Below are positions 25,201 through 35,019 of a DNA stretch of 64,000 nucleotides, one piece after another. A program made the translations under genes and the position numbers. Location of the stretch: NCBI GenBank assembly GCA_033807695.1, contig CM066310.1, forward strand, positions 1,860,001 through 1,924,000, given 5' to 3'. The stretch is from Daedaleopsis sinensis. Its lineage: Eukaryota; Basidiomycota; Agaricomycetes; Polyporales; Polyporaceae. Each line of letters begins with the position of its first letter. Position 1 is the stretch's first letter. The notes under the pieces are model-generated. The model was not told the origin of the DNA, did not search any database, and saw nothing but the letters and a program-made list of their open reading frames with translations.

Positions 25201-27417
25201 CTCGACGTTGTTCCTGTTGTGCCTCGTGCCACAGGCGAATCGCCATCGTGCGACGTACGCTCCGGACAAGCCCGTGCGAGTGGCCACGCCGCCGTCGCCG
25301 CCGGGAACGTCTGAGGGCCGCGTGTCCCTGTGCGCGACGAAGCCGACGTGGCGCGCGCTCGTCGTCGGCGGATCGTGTCCCTGCTCGTCGCGTGAGCCGT
25401 CCGCGAGTTGACGATGGGCGCAGGGATGTACTCACATGCCCACACGCTGGCTCCAGACGACACCACTGGCGGACGCCGACGACGAGCGAGCGCCATGGAC
25501 GTGCACGAGGTGGGTGGGCAGGAGGACGACGCGCACGCCCCCCGAAAGTGATCGGGCTGCTCCTCCGAGCCTCCAGGTGAGGGTGAGTCGCGATGACGCG
25601 ACGCACGAGCATGGCAACGCTCGGCGGCCCGTGCGAGTAGGTACTACGCTGTCGCCGTCGGGAACGCTCGAGGGCCGCCACGCGTCCTTCGAGAGGAGGA
25701 GAATAGGTGAGTCGCCGTTCGGCACCAGACGCGAACAACGCACACACCTGCGGGAACGTCGCGTGTGACTCGTCGACGTCGAGGACTCGCCGTGTCGGCG
25801 ATGTGTTGCTTGTAGGTCAGTGTCATGGGATACCTGCACGCCGCCTGAGTCATTCCCGAGTCGATAGCGGGTGGTAGGACACACTCACCATGCACCCAAG
25901 CTGGCTGCAGACGGCAGGAATGGCCGAGGCGGACGACAGATGCGGGCGGGGGAGATGGACAGGACGATCGTGGTGGACGACGGAGTCGCGACGGACGACG
26001 GAGGGCGGGGGACAGACGGCGGACGCGTGCTCGGGGGACGCAAGCACGAGGTGGGTGGTGGGTGGGTGGTGGGGAGAACGGCGAGTAGTACGTCTCGCCT
26101 CTGCCCGCGCACGTCCCCCGAAATTGATCGGCAATTCCTCCAGATCTCCAGATGAAGTCGCTCCGTGCGGCGTCGTGCGCCGGCTGGCCTCGCACGCAGA
26201 ACACCCGTGCTGCATACGATCGCGCGCGGCGGGAAGCCCGGCCGTTGCGACCCGCGAAAATGGCTGTTCGGATGGTCGGGGACTCGGACTCGGGTCCCGG
26301 TATAGACCGTTCTACGTAGTCCCCTGTGTACGTCGTCCCCCAATACTACTCCTGTTCTACCGCGGCGAGAGACACGACTCTGCCAAGTTGTAGGCCGGAA
26401 GTTCTTGCACAGCGCAGATGGATGTCTGCACACGGCGGCCTGAAGCCCATTGTCCTCTCCTTCCATCAGCTTGAGAGACTTCCCCGCGTCGTCGCATTGA
26501 CGTGCAATGGACGCGCACCTGCTCGCGCGGTCTCCGGGCTGGCCGAGGAGGTGCTGCGGCATCCGTCCCGACCCTGAAGACCCTGTGGCTGACGGTGTGA
26601 ACATCCGACTCGTGAGCTCTCCGCTCAGATGCCTCCGGCTCCCCGCCTCTGCGTGTCTGCAGAGCCAGAGTCAGTGTGAGTAGAGTGTAAGACACCGTGA
26701 GCACCCATAATCAGTGAGGAACAGCTCGTATGTTGATGCCCTCGAAGCTCATGTGCAGACCGTGTTCGTGCAGCGCAATGCATCATGTCGTCATCCCCAG
26801 TCAGGCGCGTACCTGACCAAAGGATTGGAAGATTGTGAAAATACTCAGAGCATCTTACGTCTCGGCTCGCCACTTCTCCCTGCATTCATGTCAATGATTT
26901 TCCATTCCATATGTGCGACAATTTTGTGTGCCAATCCTGACTGTCACAGCTTCGAGAGTCCGAGGGCAGTGTGCTCACTCAACTTATCTACCTACCTCCC
27001 CCACAAGCTACTGGCTTGCAACAGAATACTATAGTTGATGAGCTCGAGAACAGTTCACCAAAGAGTGCAGCCCTCGCTCAAGACACTCCGAGTCCCTACT
27101 CGGTTCCTGTCAGTGAGGAGGCTGCTCGTAGTCTGGACCCAGTAGTGCCGATCAGAATTCCAGAGAAATGTCACACCGTCAGGGTGGTTATCCCGACTAT
27201 CGTGTGCAGTTGTTCCGACTCCGGAGTCCTCCGAGTCGAGGGTACAAGCTCTCCAAGTCGGGCACGCATTTCCCTAACAACAAGAAATCTGGTATTACAA
27301 CAGAAATGTAATGCAAGACAGACAACACAAGACTTGTTCGCAAGCACGGCTCGGTCAATTAGTTACAAATTGAGAAATGACGCAATGTCCCGTCCCAGAG
27401 CCGTGTCGCACACGCGC
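22223..27417. other. GC-rich unresolved block, unit C
   Basis: Equivalent of 2847-8032. It has an extra GGT near 26065 and a 6-bp insertion near 27230. Confidence 0.5.
24677..25281. repeat. 318-bp direct duplication, unit C
   Basis: Same duplication as at 5301-5905. Confidence 0.9.
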
Positions 27418-28040
27418 TCAGTCCACAATCGGGTCCTCCGGGTCCTCCGCGCCCTCGACAACATACGCTGGTGTCTTCGGCCCAAGCTTCGGCTTGCCGT
27501 CGCGCCTGCGCCGAGGGCGAACGAACGTGCCCGTGGTGTTGCGCGGGGCCGTCTTGCGTTTGTGTGCGCAGAGAGGAGCCGGCGCGAACAGGTCCGGATA
27601 GTGCGCCGCGAGCTGTCGCTCGCTGTCCGTCACCGGCACGAACTTCAGGACCTTCTCGTCCCAGAGTTCCTGGAGACGGCGCAGGGTTGCAGTGCCACCC
27701 GTGACCTTGCTGAGGTTCGTGAAGGTGAGACCGCGCGGCCAGCCGACGAGATGGTACCCGTAGACACGGACGACAATGTCGTTGTAGTCCTCGAGCGTCC
27801 ACCACATGGCCGCGAACGGGTCCCCGGTGCGATGCTCTAAGAAGCGAGACAGGTTCGAGATGGATGCGGGGCAGGAAGGTCGCAAAGATACTCACTGAGA
27901 TCGTCATCCATGACGGCACGCAAATCACCCCGCTTCTCAGAACGAGTGTCGCTGTACTGGGGCTTGTCGTCTGGAGGAGGAGGAGTGTAGACGACAGAGC
28001 TCCCGGTCTCCGGGTCGATGTAAGTGAATGTGAGTGGCAT
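27418..28040 (-). CDS. Gene G, unit C copy
   Basis: Same gene, with one Gln-to-His and one silent change near the GWP motif. An 8-bp deletion just upstream of the start alters the leader and creates an additional in-frame upstream ATG three codons ahead. Confidence 0.7.
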
Positions 28041-28361
28041 GGTGTGCAACTGCGAGTGTCAGGACGGCGTGAGACTCTGAGTCGATGCGGTCGGTTTAAA
28101 TAGTACCGTACGGCGGACACCCACGATCTGTAGACTACATAGTCCACCTGTAGCATAACAAGGTTGAGTCAAACGATGCATAAGTACTCGAGATGTATGA
28201 TGATTATAGTACGAACCGAGTATCCTACAACGTCTGAATTTGCGAGCTGGACTAGAAATTATTGAGTATAATTTATTTATATGTTATCATACCCTCAGGC
28301 ACTCTCCTTTCGCCCAGGTCCTGGGACGACGACGAGTCCGATTGGCCTAGAGTTCTCTGCA
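28041..28361. other. G-M1 intergenic, unit C
   Basis: Equivalent of 8656-8984, shortened by the 8-bp leader deletion. No gene seen. Confidence 0.5.
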
Positions 28362-28777
28362 TCATAAGATTACAACCCGAATATATATGACTTCTGGATC
28401 ACCCAGTTGCCTAGCCGTCCAGTCTGAGTCCTGTGTGCACCACCGGCACCAGATTGTAGCCTTTGCCCAACAATCGTTCAGCTTCTCGACCACGGATCGG
28501 AGAGCATGAACACGTACGAGGGGTGGTTGCTCCTCGATGTGCTCGCGGGTGCCATCGGACATGTGCCGGTGCGAAGTGCCGTTGCCAGTGATCGGCGACT
28601 TGGAAAAGCTGCGATTCGCTAGGCAGACATGAATGTTTGTGTATCCATTTAGAGCAGTATGCTGAAGACGGGAAAGTACGTACCATGAATGTTGACAGCC
28701 AGAACGGAAGTCCGACGAGCCCGGCGCGAGGTTATTTTGAGCGGGGGGCCGGCGAGTGCCGCTGCGAGCGCGCGCAT
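28362..28777 (-). CDS. Gene M1, unit C copy
   Basis: Same model. Several substitutions cluster near the 3' end (about 28380-28410) and change C-terminal residues but keep the frame and the stop position. Confidence 0.35.
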
Positions 28778-28872
28778 CTGGAGACCCCATAAATACTAGA
28801 GTGTGGGGTGATTCAAGTCCCTCAGGCTCGCTCACCTCCCCCACTCACCTCCCCCACTCACCACCCCTCCTG

Positions 28873-29427
28873 ATGTCCCCTCCTCGACGCTCGACACGGC
28901 CTCCTCGACGCTCGACACGGCCTCCTCGATGCTCGACACGTCGTGCTCGACGTCCACGTTGCCTGCTCACTGTCTCCCTCGACATCTGCGCCGGGACACT
29001 GCTCGACGTCGAACCTCTTCCACGTCTACTCACCTCGTGAGCTGGACGAGTCATCGTATTGTGAGTATTCATCTCGAGGCCATGAACGAGATACTTACTT
29101 GACTTCCCTTCTCCCGCCAGGCCCCATCATGATGGTACAGACCTGCTACAACCGTTATTTAGGTCAGTTCTCATTGTCTTCATCCACTCAATGTTTCCGT
29201 ACTCACCAGACGGACCGACAGGAACCGGGGCCACGACGTTTGCGGCATGTTACCGGTGCGTATTCCCATACATATTTGATGTTCCACTATTGATGCTACA
29301 TCCTTCCAGGTACACTTTCGTGGATCGTCGAGGCGAAAGGTCTACGATATCAGGTACGATCTCCGTTCATACTCAACACGATCCACGTGTCTGACTGGTC
29401 GCTGGCGACAGGAACTTGTCCTCATGA
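28873..29427 (+). CDS. Gene P1, unit D-head copy
   Basis: Same gene. Exon 1 is 3 bp shorter than in the other copies (loss of one codon near the start), which keeps the frame. Intron 2 carries the extra base also seen in unit A. A substitution changes one residue in exon 2. Confidence 0.45.
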
Positions 29428-30147
29428 CACAGACGTCGGTGCTGATGTCCGGAAGCAGAAGGCCGAGCAGCGGAGCCGGACTCTCTGAGTCGGTCCAGCA
29501 CTCGTCTGGTACGTCACTGTTGGCAGAGTCACGCTCGTATGGACTCGGCCTGATATATTTATGTGTTTGTGGATCCCAGGTTGTACAGCGCCGGTGTGAT
29601 GGCCGACCGGAGACGTACGCGGGTCGTGTAAGATGTAGGATACTTAGTTAGAGCGTAGACATGCTTACCGGAGGGCACAGTCGCTACTCGCAGAGGGAGG
29701 CAGGCCTGCCGGGGTCGGAGACGTTGTAGGGAGCACGGCGGTAGCAGGTACTTGATTAGTCCCGACCGGGTGGCGGGAGACGGACACGTGCGGTAGAGAC
29801 CCGCGACAACCTTGAGGAACGAGCGATCGCCACTAGCGCACGAGGGGAGCCATTCTGGCAGTACCACGTGTACTGTATTCCGGGTCCGGGGTGGTAGCAG
29901 AGCAGCGGGGACATACCTATAGACAGCCTGTGTATCGCCTGAGCATGATGTACTAGCTTACCATGATAGTTCAATGAATATCTCAGATTTCATACAGCAG
30001 AGAGCGAAGGCACTCACACACGCTGGGATGCCCCATAGTGACTTGCGCGGTCGTCTTGTAGGGACTCGACGTTGATGTTAGAATTACACAGAAGTACACA
30101 GTGCGAATGACACGTACATGTATACGCTAAGAAACTTGAACGACTCT
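29428..30147. other. P1-N interval, unit D
   Basis: Equivalent of 338-1057, with no separate gene supported. It lies just left of the KDZ insertion. Confidence 0.4.
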
Positions 30148-30250
30148 CTACGAGTCGGTGTCCATGTCAGCGTCACAGACTTCGTCCTTGTCTGCGTTAG
30201 CACATTCGGTAGCAGGTTGGTGGAGAGGTGAGCACGAGACACCGCTGCGC
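30148..30250 (-). pseudogene. Detached 3' end of gene N (unit D)
   Basis: The last 33 or so codons and stop of the unit D gene N, cut from the rest of the gene by the KDZ insertion at 30250. No start or promoter remains, so it is a fragment. Confidence 0.85.
30244..30250. repeat. Left 7-bp target duplication of KDZ element
   Basis: GCTGCGC. It occurs once in uninterrupted units (1154-1160 in unit A) and twice here (also 47840-47846). Zisupton-type elements have been described with 8-bp duplications, so one end base may have mutated. Confidence 0.75.
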
Positions 30251-30380
30251 CAGGCTATATAGCTGATATGATACATCAACTGACTCTAGTTAGAGTCCAG
30301 CCGTGATCCATGCCATACTCTAGTTAGAGTCCACGACTGTGGATGTATCCAGAGACGGTCTCTGGATGTATCCAGAGCTA
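30251..30380. repeat. Left terminal/subterminal inverted repeat of KDZ element
   Basis: Contains two near-palindromes ACTCTAGTTAGAGT (30283-30296 and 30317-30330). Between them lies CCGTGATCCATGCCA (30301-30315), which is found exactly inverted at 47776-47790. A GGATGTATCCAGAGA word is repeated at 30341-30375. These are plausible transposase binding sites. Confidence 0.7.
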
Positions 30381-31305
30381 GCCCGCCCCCTAAATGGCCA
30401 GCTCGCGCTCCCTTCCCGTTCGGGCCTGCCAGCGCTCTTCCCCATTCCCCTATACGGTCGGCTGGCGCGCCCCCCCCTTTTGGGCCTGCCAGCGCGTTGA
30501 TGGTCCCCGACTGCACGCTACCCCTTCGGGACGGCTTGCACCTCAACCGCTGGCGGACATTGAACCATATGACCTCGAGGCTCCTGGGCAATACCCCGAA
30601 TTCAGCTGTCCGCTTTTGGTCAGCTTCCAGCCCTACATATCCCTTCGAAATACAGCCACAGGCGGCTGCACCCTGCCCTATTGGGACATATATTCTTGAC
30701 ATACCGTGAGGCTATGACATATTATTCCAATCGTTTCTGACCTGTCTGTTAGTAGAACACACTTGAAGGTGTGCATCAGATAATATGATGTGACTCAGCT
30801 AATTCATTCGGCAGCATGTTTATGACATATAAACATAGGTTTATGTTGAGAAATTGAATCTCATTGTAAGAGATCGACATGTATGAGTACTTTCAGACAA
30901 ATGACTGAGTGTAATGAGGTTGTGGTTGTAGATGCAAAGTAGAACTAGCCGTCTTTGTCGTCATGGTATGACGTCAGAGCGTAGGAGTCAGCCCCGGATT
31001 TAGAAGTGGAAGCGCGCGTCGGCACTACAGCAAGAACAAGTACAACGCATGTGGGTATAGCACACATTAACTTGGGAAGATATTGCAATGCTTGTCAGAG
31101 CATTTTATTAGGAAACGTGCACGACATGTACTGAGTAAGTACTTTTGGATCGTCGAATGCGTAAATATTCAGCCAGAGAACGAAGCGATCATAGGCGAAG
31201 AGACAGATATCAGTACGGTTATATGTAGGAATCAAACGGACATCGCGCGAGCGACCGCACTTTTAGTTCAGATGCTAAGCGATACAACACGAAGGGAAGT
31301 TGGTT
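30381..31305. other. Left arm of KDZ element, no gene supported
   Basis: GC-rich to about 30550, with a GGGCCTGCCAGCGC word repeated at about 30424 and 30484. It then becomes AT-richer spacer that should contain the ORF-A 3' untranslated region. An 81-codon + strand open stretch at 31083-31328 overlaps the ORF-A 3' end and has no other support. Confidence 0.5.
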
Positions 31306-33385
31306 TCATAAAGTACGGACTCGCTTAGAAGGCCTACCCGTGTCGTCGGGAGCCGCCAATGAACGTGGAGGGGAAGCATCTGCCCGGGGGGGAGCGCGAC
31401 GCTGGCGATGCGATCGCCTGTACGCCGAGGCTTCGTCTTGAGCATCGGCGGGCGCATTGAAGACGGCGGGCGCGTTAGAGACAGCGGGCGCGTTAGAGAC
31501 AGCGGGCACGACGGCGGGCACGACGGCGGGCGCGTTAGAGACGGCGGGCGCGTTAGAGACAGCGGGCGCGTTAGAGACAGCGGGCGCGACGGCGGATGCA
31601 TTGGAGACGGCGGGCATGATGGCGGGCGAGGAGAAGACAGGTGCGTCGGAAACGGCGGGTACGACGGAGACGGTGGGCACAACGGCGGGCACGGAGACGG
31701 CGGGCGCGAGCATGGCGGGCGCGAAGGGGATGCTGGCAAGCGGGTCGGGGATAGTCCCAATAGCGGTAGTAGCGGGGGCGGCACCCGAGGTAGCGACGTC
31801 GGCAGCCCCGTTCGGGGTGGCCACGATGGTGGGCAAATCCGGCAGGAATAGGTCCCCGGGTGTCATGTCTGCGAACATGGCATCCCGGGCCGCGCGAAGA
31901 GGATCATCGTCCATGTCGATGTCCCATTCTCCCAGCGGTGGCGTGGAGACTGGCGCCGATTGCCACGAGGTCGGTAACGAGGATGATTCGTTGAAAGTGA
32001 AATCCATTCCGGGGCCCATCGATTCGTATCCTGTGCCGGGCTGCAACTGGGCTGCTTGAGCAACCGCGGTACCAGCCAGCATGCTGAGGGCATCGGAGGG
32101 GTCAGCCAGCTGGCTAGAGACGCTATGGGAAGGGGAGGAGACGGGAGGACTGGTCGAGACGTTGGGAAGCATGTCTGGGGCAGCGCTTGAGGTGACAGGA
32201 ACCGAGCCAGGTTGAGAAGCCCTGCCTGATGGCCTGGGGGATGGCTCAGAAGCTCCCCGGGGGTTCGCGGCGCTGTTCAATATGGCTCTTTTGAGCCGGA
32301 CTTCTTTGGCTGAGACGTAGTCAGTCAGCTAACGCTCAAATGAAGTGGTGTTAACCACTTACGGTAGACGCCTTTCGCGAAGTGGATCATAGGACGGATA
32401 TAGCGCTCGCGAAAGTCGGGGACAGCCTGATCGAGGGTGTGGCCGGACGTGTTGCGCCCAAGATGTACACTGCACATGTCATTAGTACTCTGAACTCGCA
32501 GGAAGGGAAACCACGCACGCAAACGTTTTGATGTCGCCTCCCTCTACAGGGGAAGGTCCGGCAGCGATGACGGTGATGCACCACCCGGTCTCATTGAAGA
32601 CGGGTTCCAGGATGCGGTCGATGACGCCAGGCGCGGTGGAGATTGACCTAGCCATGAACATAGCTTAGAGACGGGTGTGCTGAGGGTGAACAACAGAATG
32701 TATACTCACTGCTGATATTCCTCGGGTGTACGTTCAGAGGATACGTCGGCAGGCGTTGTCGTGACGCGCTTCGCCTGTGTCTCCTCCTCCAACTTCGCAG
32801 CGACTTGTTTCTTGATCTCTTCGCTTGCATCCGCGTACCACGCGTCGACGCGATGCCGTGTGATCGTCATCGTCTCGGCGCGGGTGAGTTTGCGGCCGAG
32901 GGCGACGCGTTCGGCTTTGAGGTCCTCGTTAACCGTGTCCTTCTTCTCTTCGTCGTAGAAGAGACGACAGTAGACCTCACGTGCATGGGGCGCGCGCCCA
33001 GGTTTTCCTTTCTTGAGCTCCGCGGTGATGCTGGCTGGAATACCACGGGCGGCGCGCGACTCGCTATGATGATTTCGAAACCAAGATCTTAGTTGCTGTA
33101 ACGGACGCGAGTCAGCTACTAGATATGGATGATATAGCAATAATTACGCACACCATGCCGCTTGATGATCGCGTCTGCTAACACGGCCTTTTGCTGATCG
33201 GTGAGCTTTTTCGAGGCGATGCCGGGGAAGTGTATGTCATGCTCGGGCCAGTGGATGAACCAGTCATGGTACAGGGTGGTGAGCCAGGTCGAAAGTCGCG
33301 AGTGCTTCTGGGCGTCCAAGTATTCGCCTTTGCGCTGAGTCAACCACTCGGTTTGCTCTGGCGTAGTCCAAGGTGGGGGAGCCAT
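31306..33385 (-). CDS. ORF-A: 619-aa KDZ-cargo protein, fungal family of unknown function
   Basis: Exons 33385-33152, 33095-32710, 32647-32519, 32469-32363 and 32309-31306 join in frame, with no internal stop. Residues 1-78 are a Trp-rich helical region (WLTQRKGEYLDA). Residues 79-206 include QLRSWFRNHHSES and many charged helices. Residues 207-285 carry the TGWCITVIAAGPSP and AVHLGRNTSG blocks. These block types recur in uncharacterised multi-copy proteins of mushroom-forming fungi (recollection, not searched). From 286 on the protein is low-complexity Ser/Pro/Ala with PAVSNA hexapeptide repeats (about 520-573) and ends in a basic PSKRVRTL tail, a likely nuclear signal. It is divergently transcribed from ORF-B. 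The length and intact frame suggest it is functional cargo of the KDZ element; the molecular role is unknown. Confidence 0.7.
31448..31608. repeat. Coding minisatellite in ORF-A
   Basis: Tandem 18-bp units (GCGTTAGAGACAGCGGGC type, with shortened variants) encode PAVSNA on the minus strand. The unit length is a multiple of three, so copy-number change keeps the frame. Confidence 0.85.
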
Positions 33386-33714
33386 TATCCGGCACGGGCG
33401 GTCGGAAAGCGAATGGAAACGTGAAGAGTGGTTTGGGTGGGAGCCGAGGGCGCGGCGGTCGGAAGGGAGGAGTCTACGTGAGGGACGTGTTAAGTGCAAG
33501 AGCAGGGCGCTCATAGGGTGCGGCGTATAGTAGAAAACCTGAAATGGGAGCCTGACGTCCGAATCGTCGCAACCACGTTTCGACGAATGTGGCGGGACGG
33601 TGGGAATCATCCTCCCAGAATATAATGTGTCTTCAGATCAGCACCCGTCAGAGCAACGTTCAACCTTTCCCCTCACTTCGACGTCGCTCACCGTACTCAC
33701 CTTCGTCGCCCACC
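33386..33714. promoter_or_regulatory. Shared divergent promoter of ORF-A and ORF-B
   Basis: 329 bp between the two start codons, the only space for both promoters. Pyrimidine-rich stretches precede the ORF-B start (CCTTTCCCCTCACTTCG). No clear TATA box was seen. Confidence 0.5.
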
Positions 33715-33845
33715 ATGAGCTCCTCAACTCCACTCGAAACCGCTGAGCCTCTGGCTTTTACGGTCGGCGAGTTCCTCCGAATGGCCATGATGATCACCGA
33801 GAGGCTGGATATTCAAAACCTCCGCGAGGCGACCGTCGGTGAATA

Positions 33846-33853
33846 TTTGAGGC
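33846..33853. repeat. Left 8-bp hAT target duplication
   Basis: TTTGAGGC, directly before the left terminal inverted repeat. It falls inside ORF-B exon 1. Confidence 0.95.
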
Positions 33854-34117
33854 TAGGCAATAGCACGGGTAACCCCCGGGTATCCCGGAGCATACCCGTA
33901 CCCATACCCCGGCAAAACCCGTACCCACGAACCCACGGGTATGGGTACTTCTCTAAGGGTACGGGTGACATAGCGGGTACGTACCCTCCACGGGTTTTAC
34001 CCTAGGGTATGGTGCTCGACACATTGTGTTTAATTCTGAGTATACTAGTGCACAATATCGAGGTCAAATGCATATGTAGCACATCTATATTGAATGTACA
34101 TGTCGGAAAGGCTACTC

Positions 34118-34844
34118 CTATTTGTCATTTGCGTCGCTTGAGAGTGGTGCTTGGATCTTCCCATATGTGAGGATGAAAGAAGCCTACAGCTCATGATTGG
34201 AGATGTTGGAGGGATCAGAAGTAGTGGTGAACTTACCGGTGACTGCATATACACCAACTCCTCTAGCTGTGAGATCTCCTCCGGTCCCGGATAACTCCCA
34301 TTGGGATTCTCCAATCCGACGCTCGCACTGGCCTCATGATTGATGAGCAATCCGGCCCTCCAGTGACGCAGGAAGGTCGTAAACAGGCGGTGCTCCTCGG
34401 AAGTCAACTCAGTTTGAGCTTCTTGGAGTTCTCCGGGCGGGGGGTGTCTGGTGAGGCTGTAGAGCCAAGTCAGAAAGCTTGCAGCGGACGGGGCTTGCAG
34501 CGTGGATATCAGGTTGGGCTCCTATCAATACTGTCAGTCGGAAATGCAATAGTAAGTGCAGTGCTGAAGTCACAGCAGCTCACCGGGATAATTGACGAGT
34601 GCTGGAGGTCCTGTCGGAGGAGACGGATCGAGTACACAGAGGTGGCTCCATGGCGACTGCTCCAGTTGTCACAGATTAGATCGATCCGAATTGGTACCAC
34701 TATGTTGGCATGTACAGAGGTAGGATCATCGAGAGGACTCGGAGGTAACTGGATTGGTGCAGCGACGGTGCGGAGAGGGCTTGGACGCATGTTGGAGGTA
34801 CCGGTCAAGCCAACAGGAGCCCAAAAACGACGATCACTGTACAT
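34118..34844 (-). CDS. hAT passenger gene: 203-aa three-exon protein, unknown
   Basis: Exons 34844-34584, 34521-34237 and 34183-34118 are each a multiple of three long and join in phase 0 at GTGAGC...GATAG and GTAAGT...TGTAG introns. The protein starts MYSDRRFWAPVGLTG and ends in SSDANDK. The middle exon has a well-formed helical segment (EEHRLFTTFLRHWRAGLL) and an acidic stretch with PGPEEISQLEELVY. I see no transposase or other known domain. It lies downstream of the transposase, on the same strand, within the hAT ends. It is either a second hAT gene or a captured host gene; an upstream exon cannot be excluded. Confidence 0.6.
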
Positions 34845-35019
34845 AGACGCTGTGTCTTGCAGTAGAGGTCAATACCCCATGCGGTCGTGTTAGTGCATGC
34901 ATAGTAATTGGATAGCAGTAGCATTAAGAAACTAGGGCCTGCATTGGGCATGAAAGTACATTGGTGGCTACACTGCGGCAGAGTGGTAGTATCGGAGGAC
35001 GAGCGGAGGATTCTGCTAT

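Larger units (their letters stand above)
19378..29090 (+). repeat. Tandem array unit C (9713 bp)
   Basis: Third unit. Private or shared variants include an extra GGT in the guanine-rich tract near 26065 (also in unit E), a 6-bp insertion near 27230 in the 3' flank of gene G, and an 8-bp deletion just upstream of the gene G start codon. None of these indels falls in a predicted exon. Confidence 0.97.
29091..30250 (+). repeat. Tandem array unit D, left part
   Basis: Fourth unit up to the insertion point. Identity with the other units stops abruptly after 30250, within the last exon of gene N. It resumes at 47840, so the unit continues on the other side of a 17.6-kb insertion. Confidence 0.97.

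Noticed and set aside
1..30250. Array as rDNA or intergenic spacer repeat
   Set aside because: The 9-10 kb unit size suggested rDNA, but no conserved 18S, 5.8S, 28S or 5S sequence is visible in any unit.
31448..31608. CRISPR-like array
   Set aside because: The repeats are contiguous 18-bp coding units without unique spacers, in a eukaryotic genome.
31408..32059. Gly/Asp/Arg- or Ala/Thr/Gly-repeat proteins on the + strand
   Set aside because: They are the antisense reading of the ORF-A PAVSNA minisatellite.
33866..34008. GGGTAC/GTACCC clusters as telomeric repeats
   Set aside because: They are palindromic subterminal words at both ends of the hAT element, not oriented telomere repeats.
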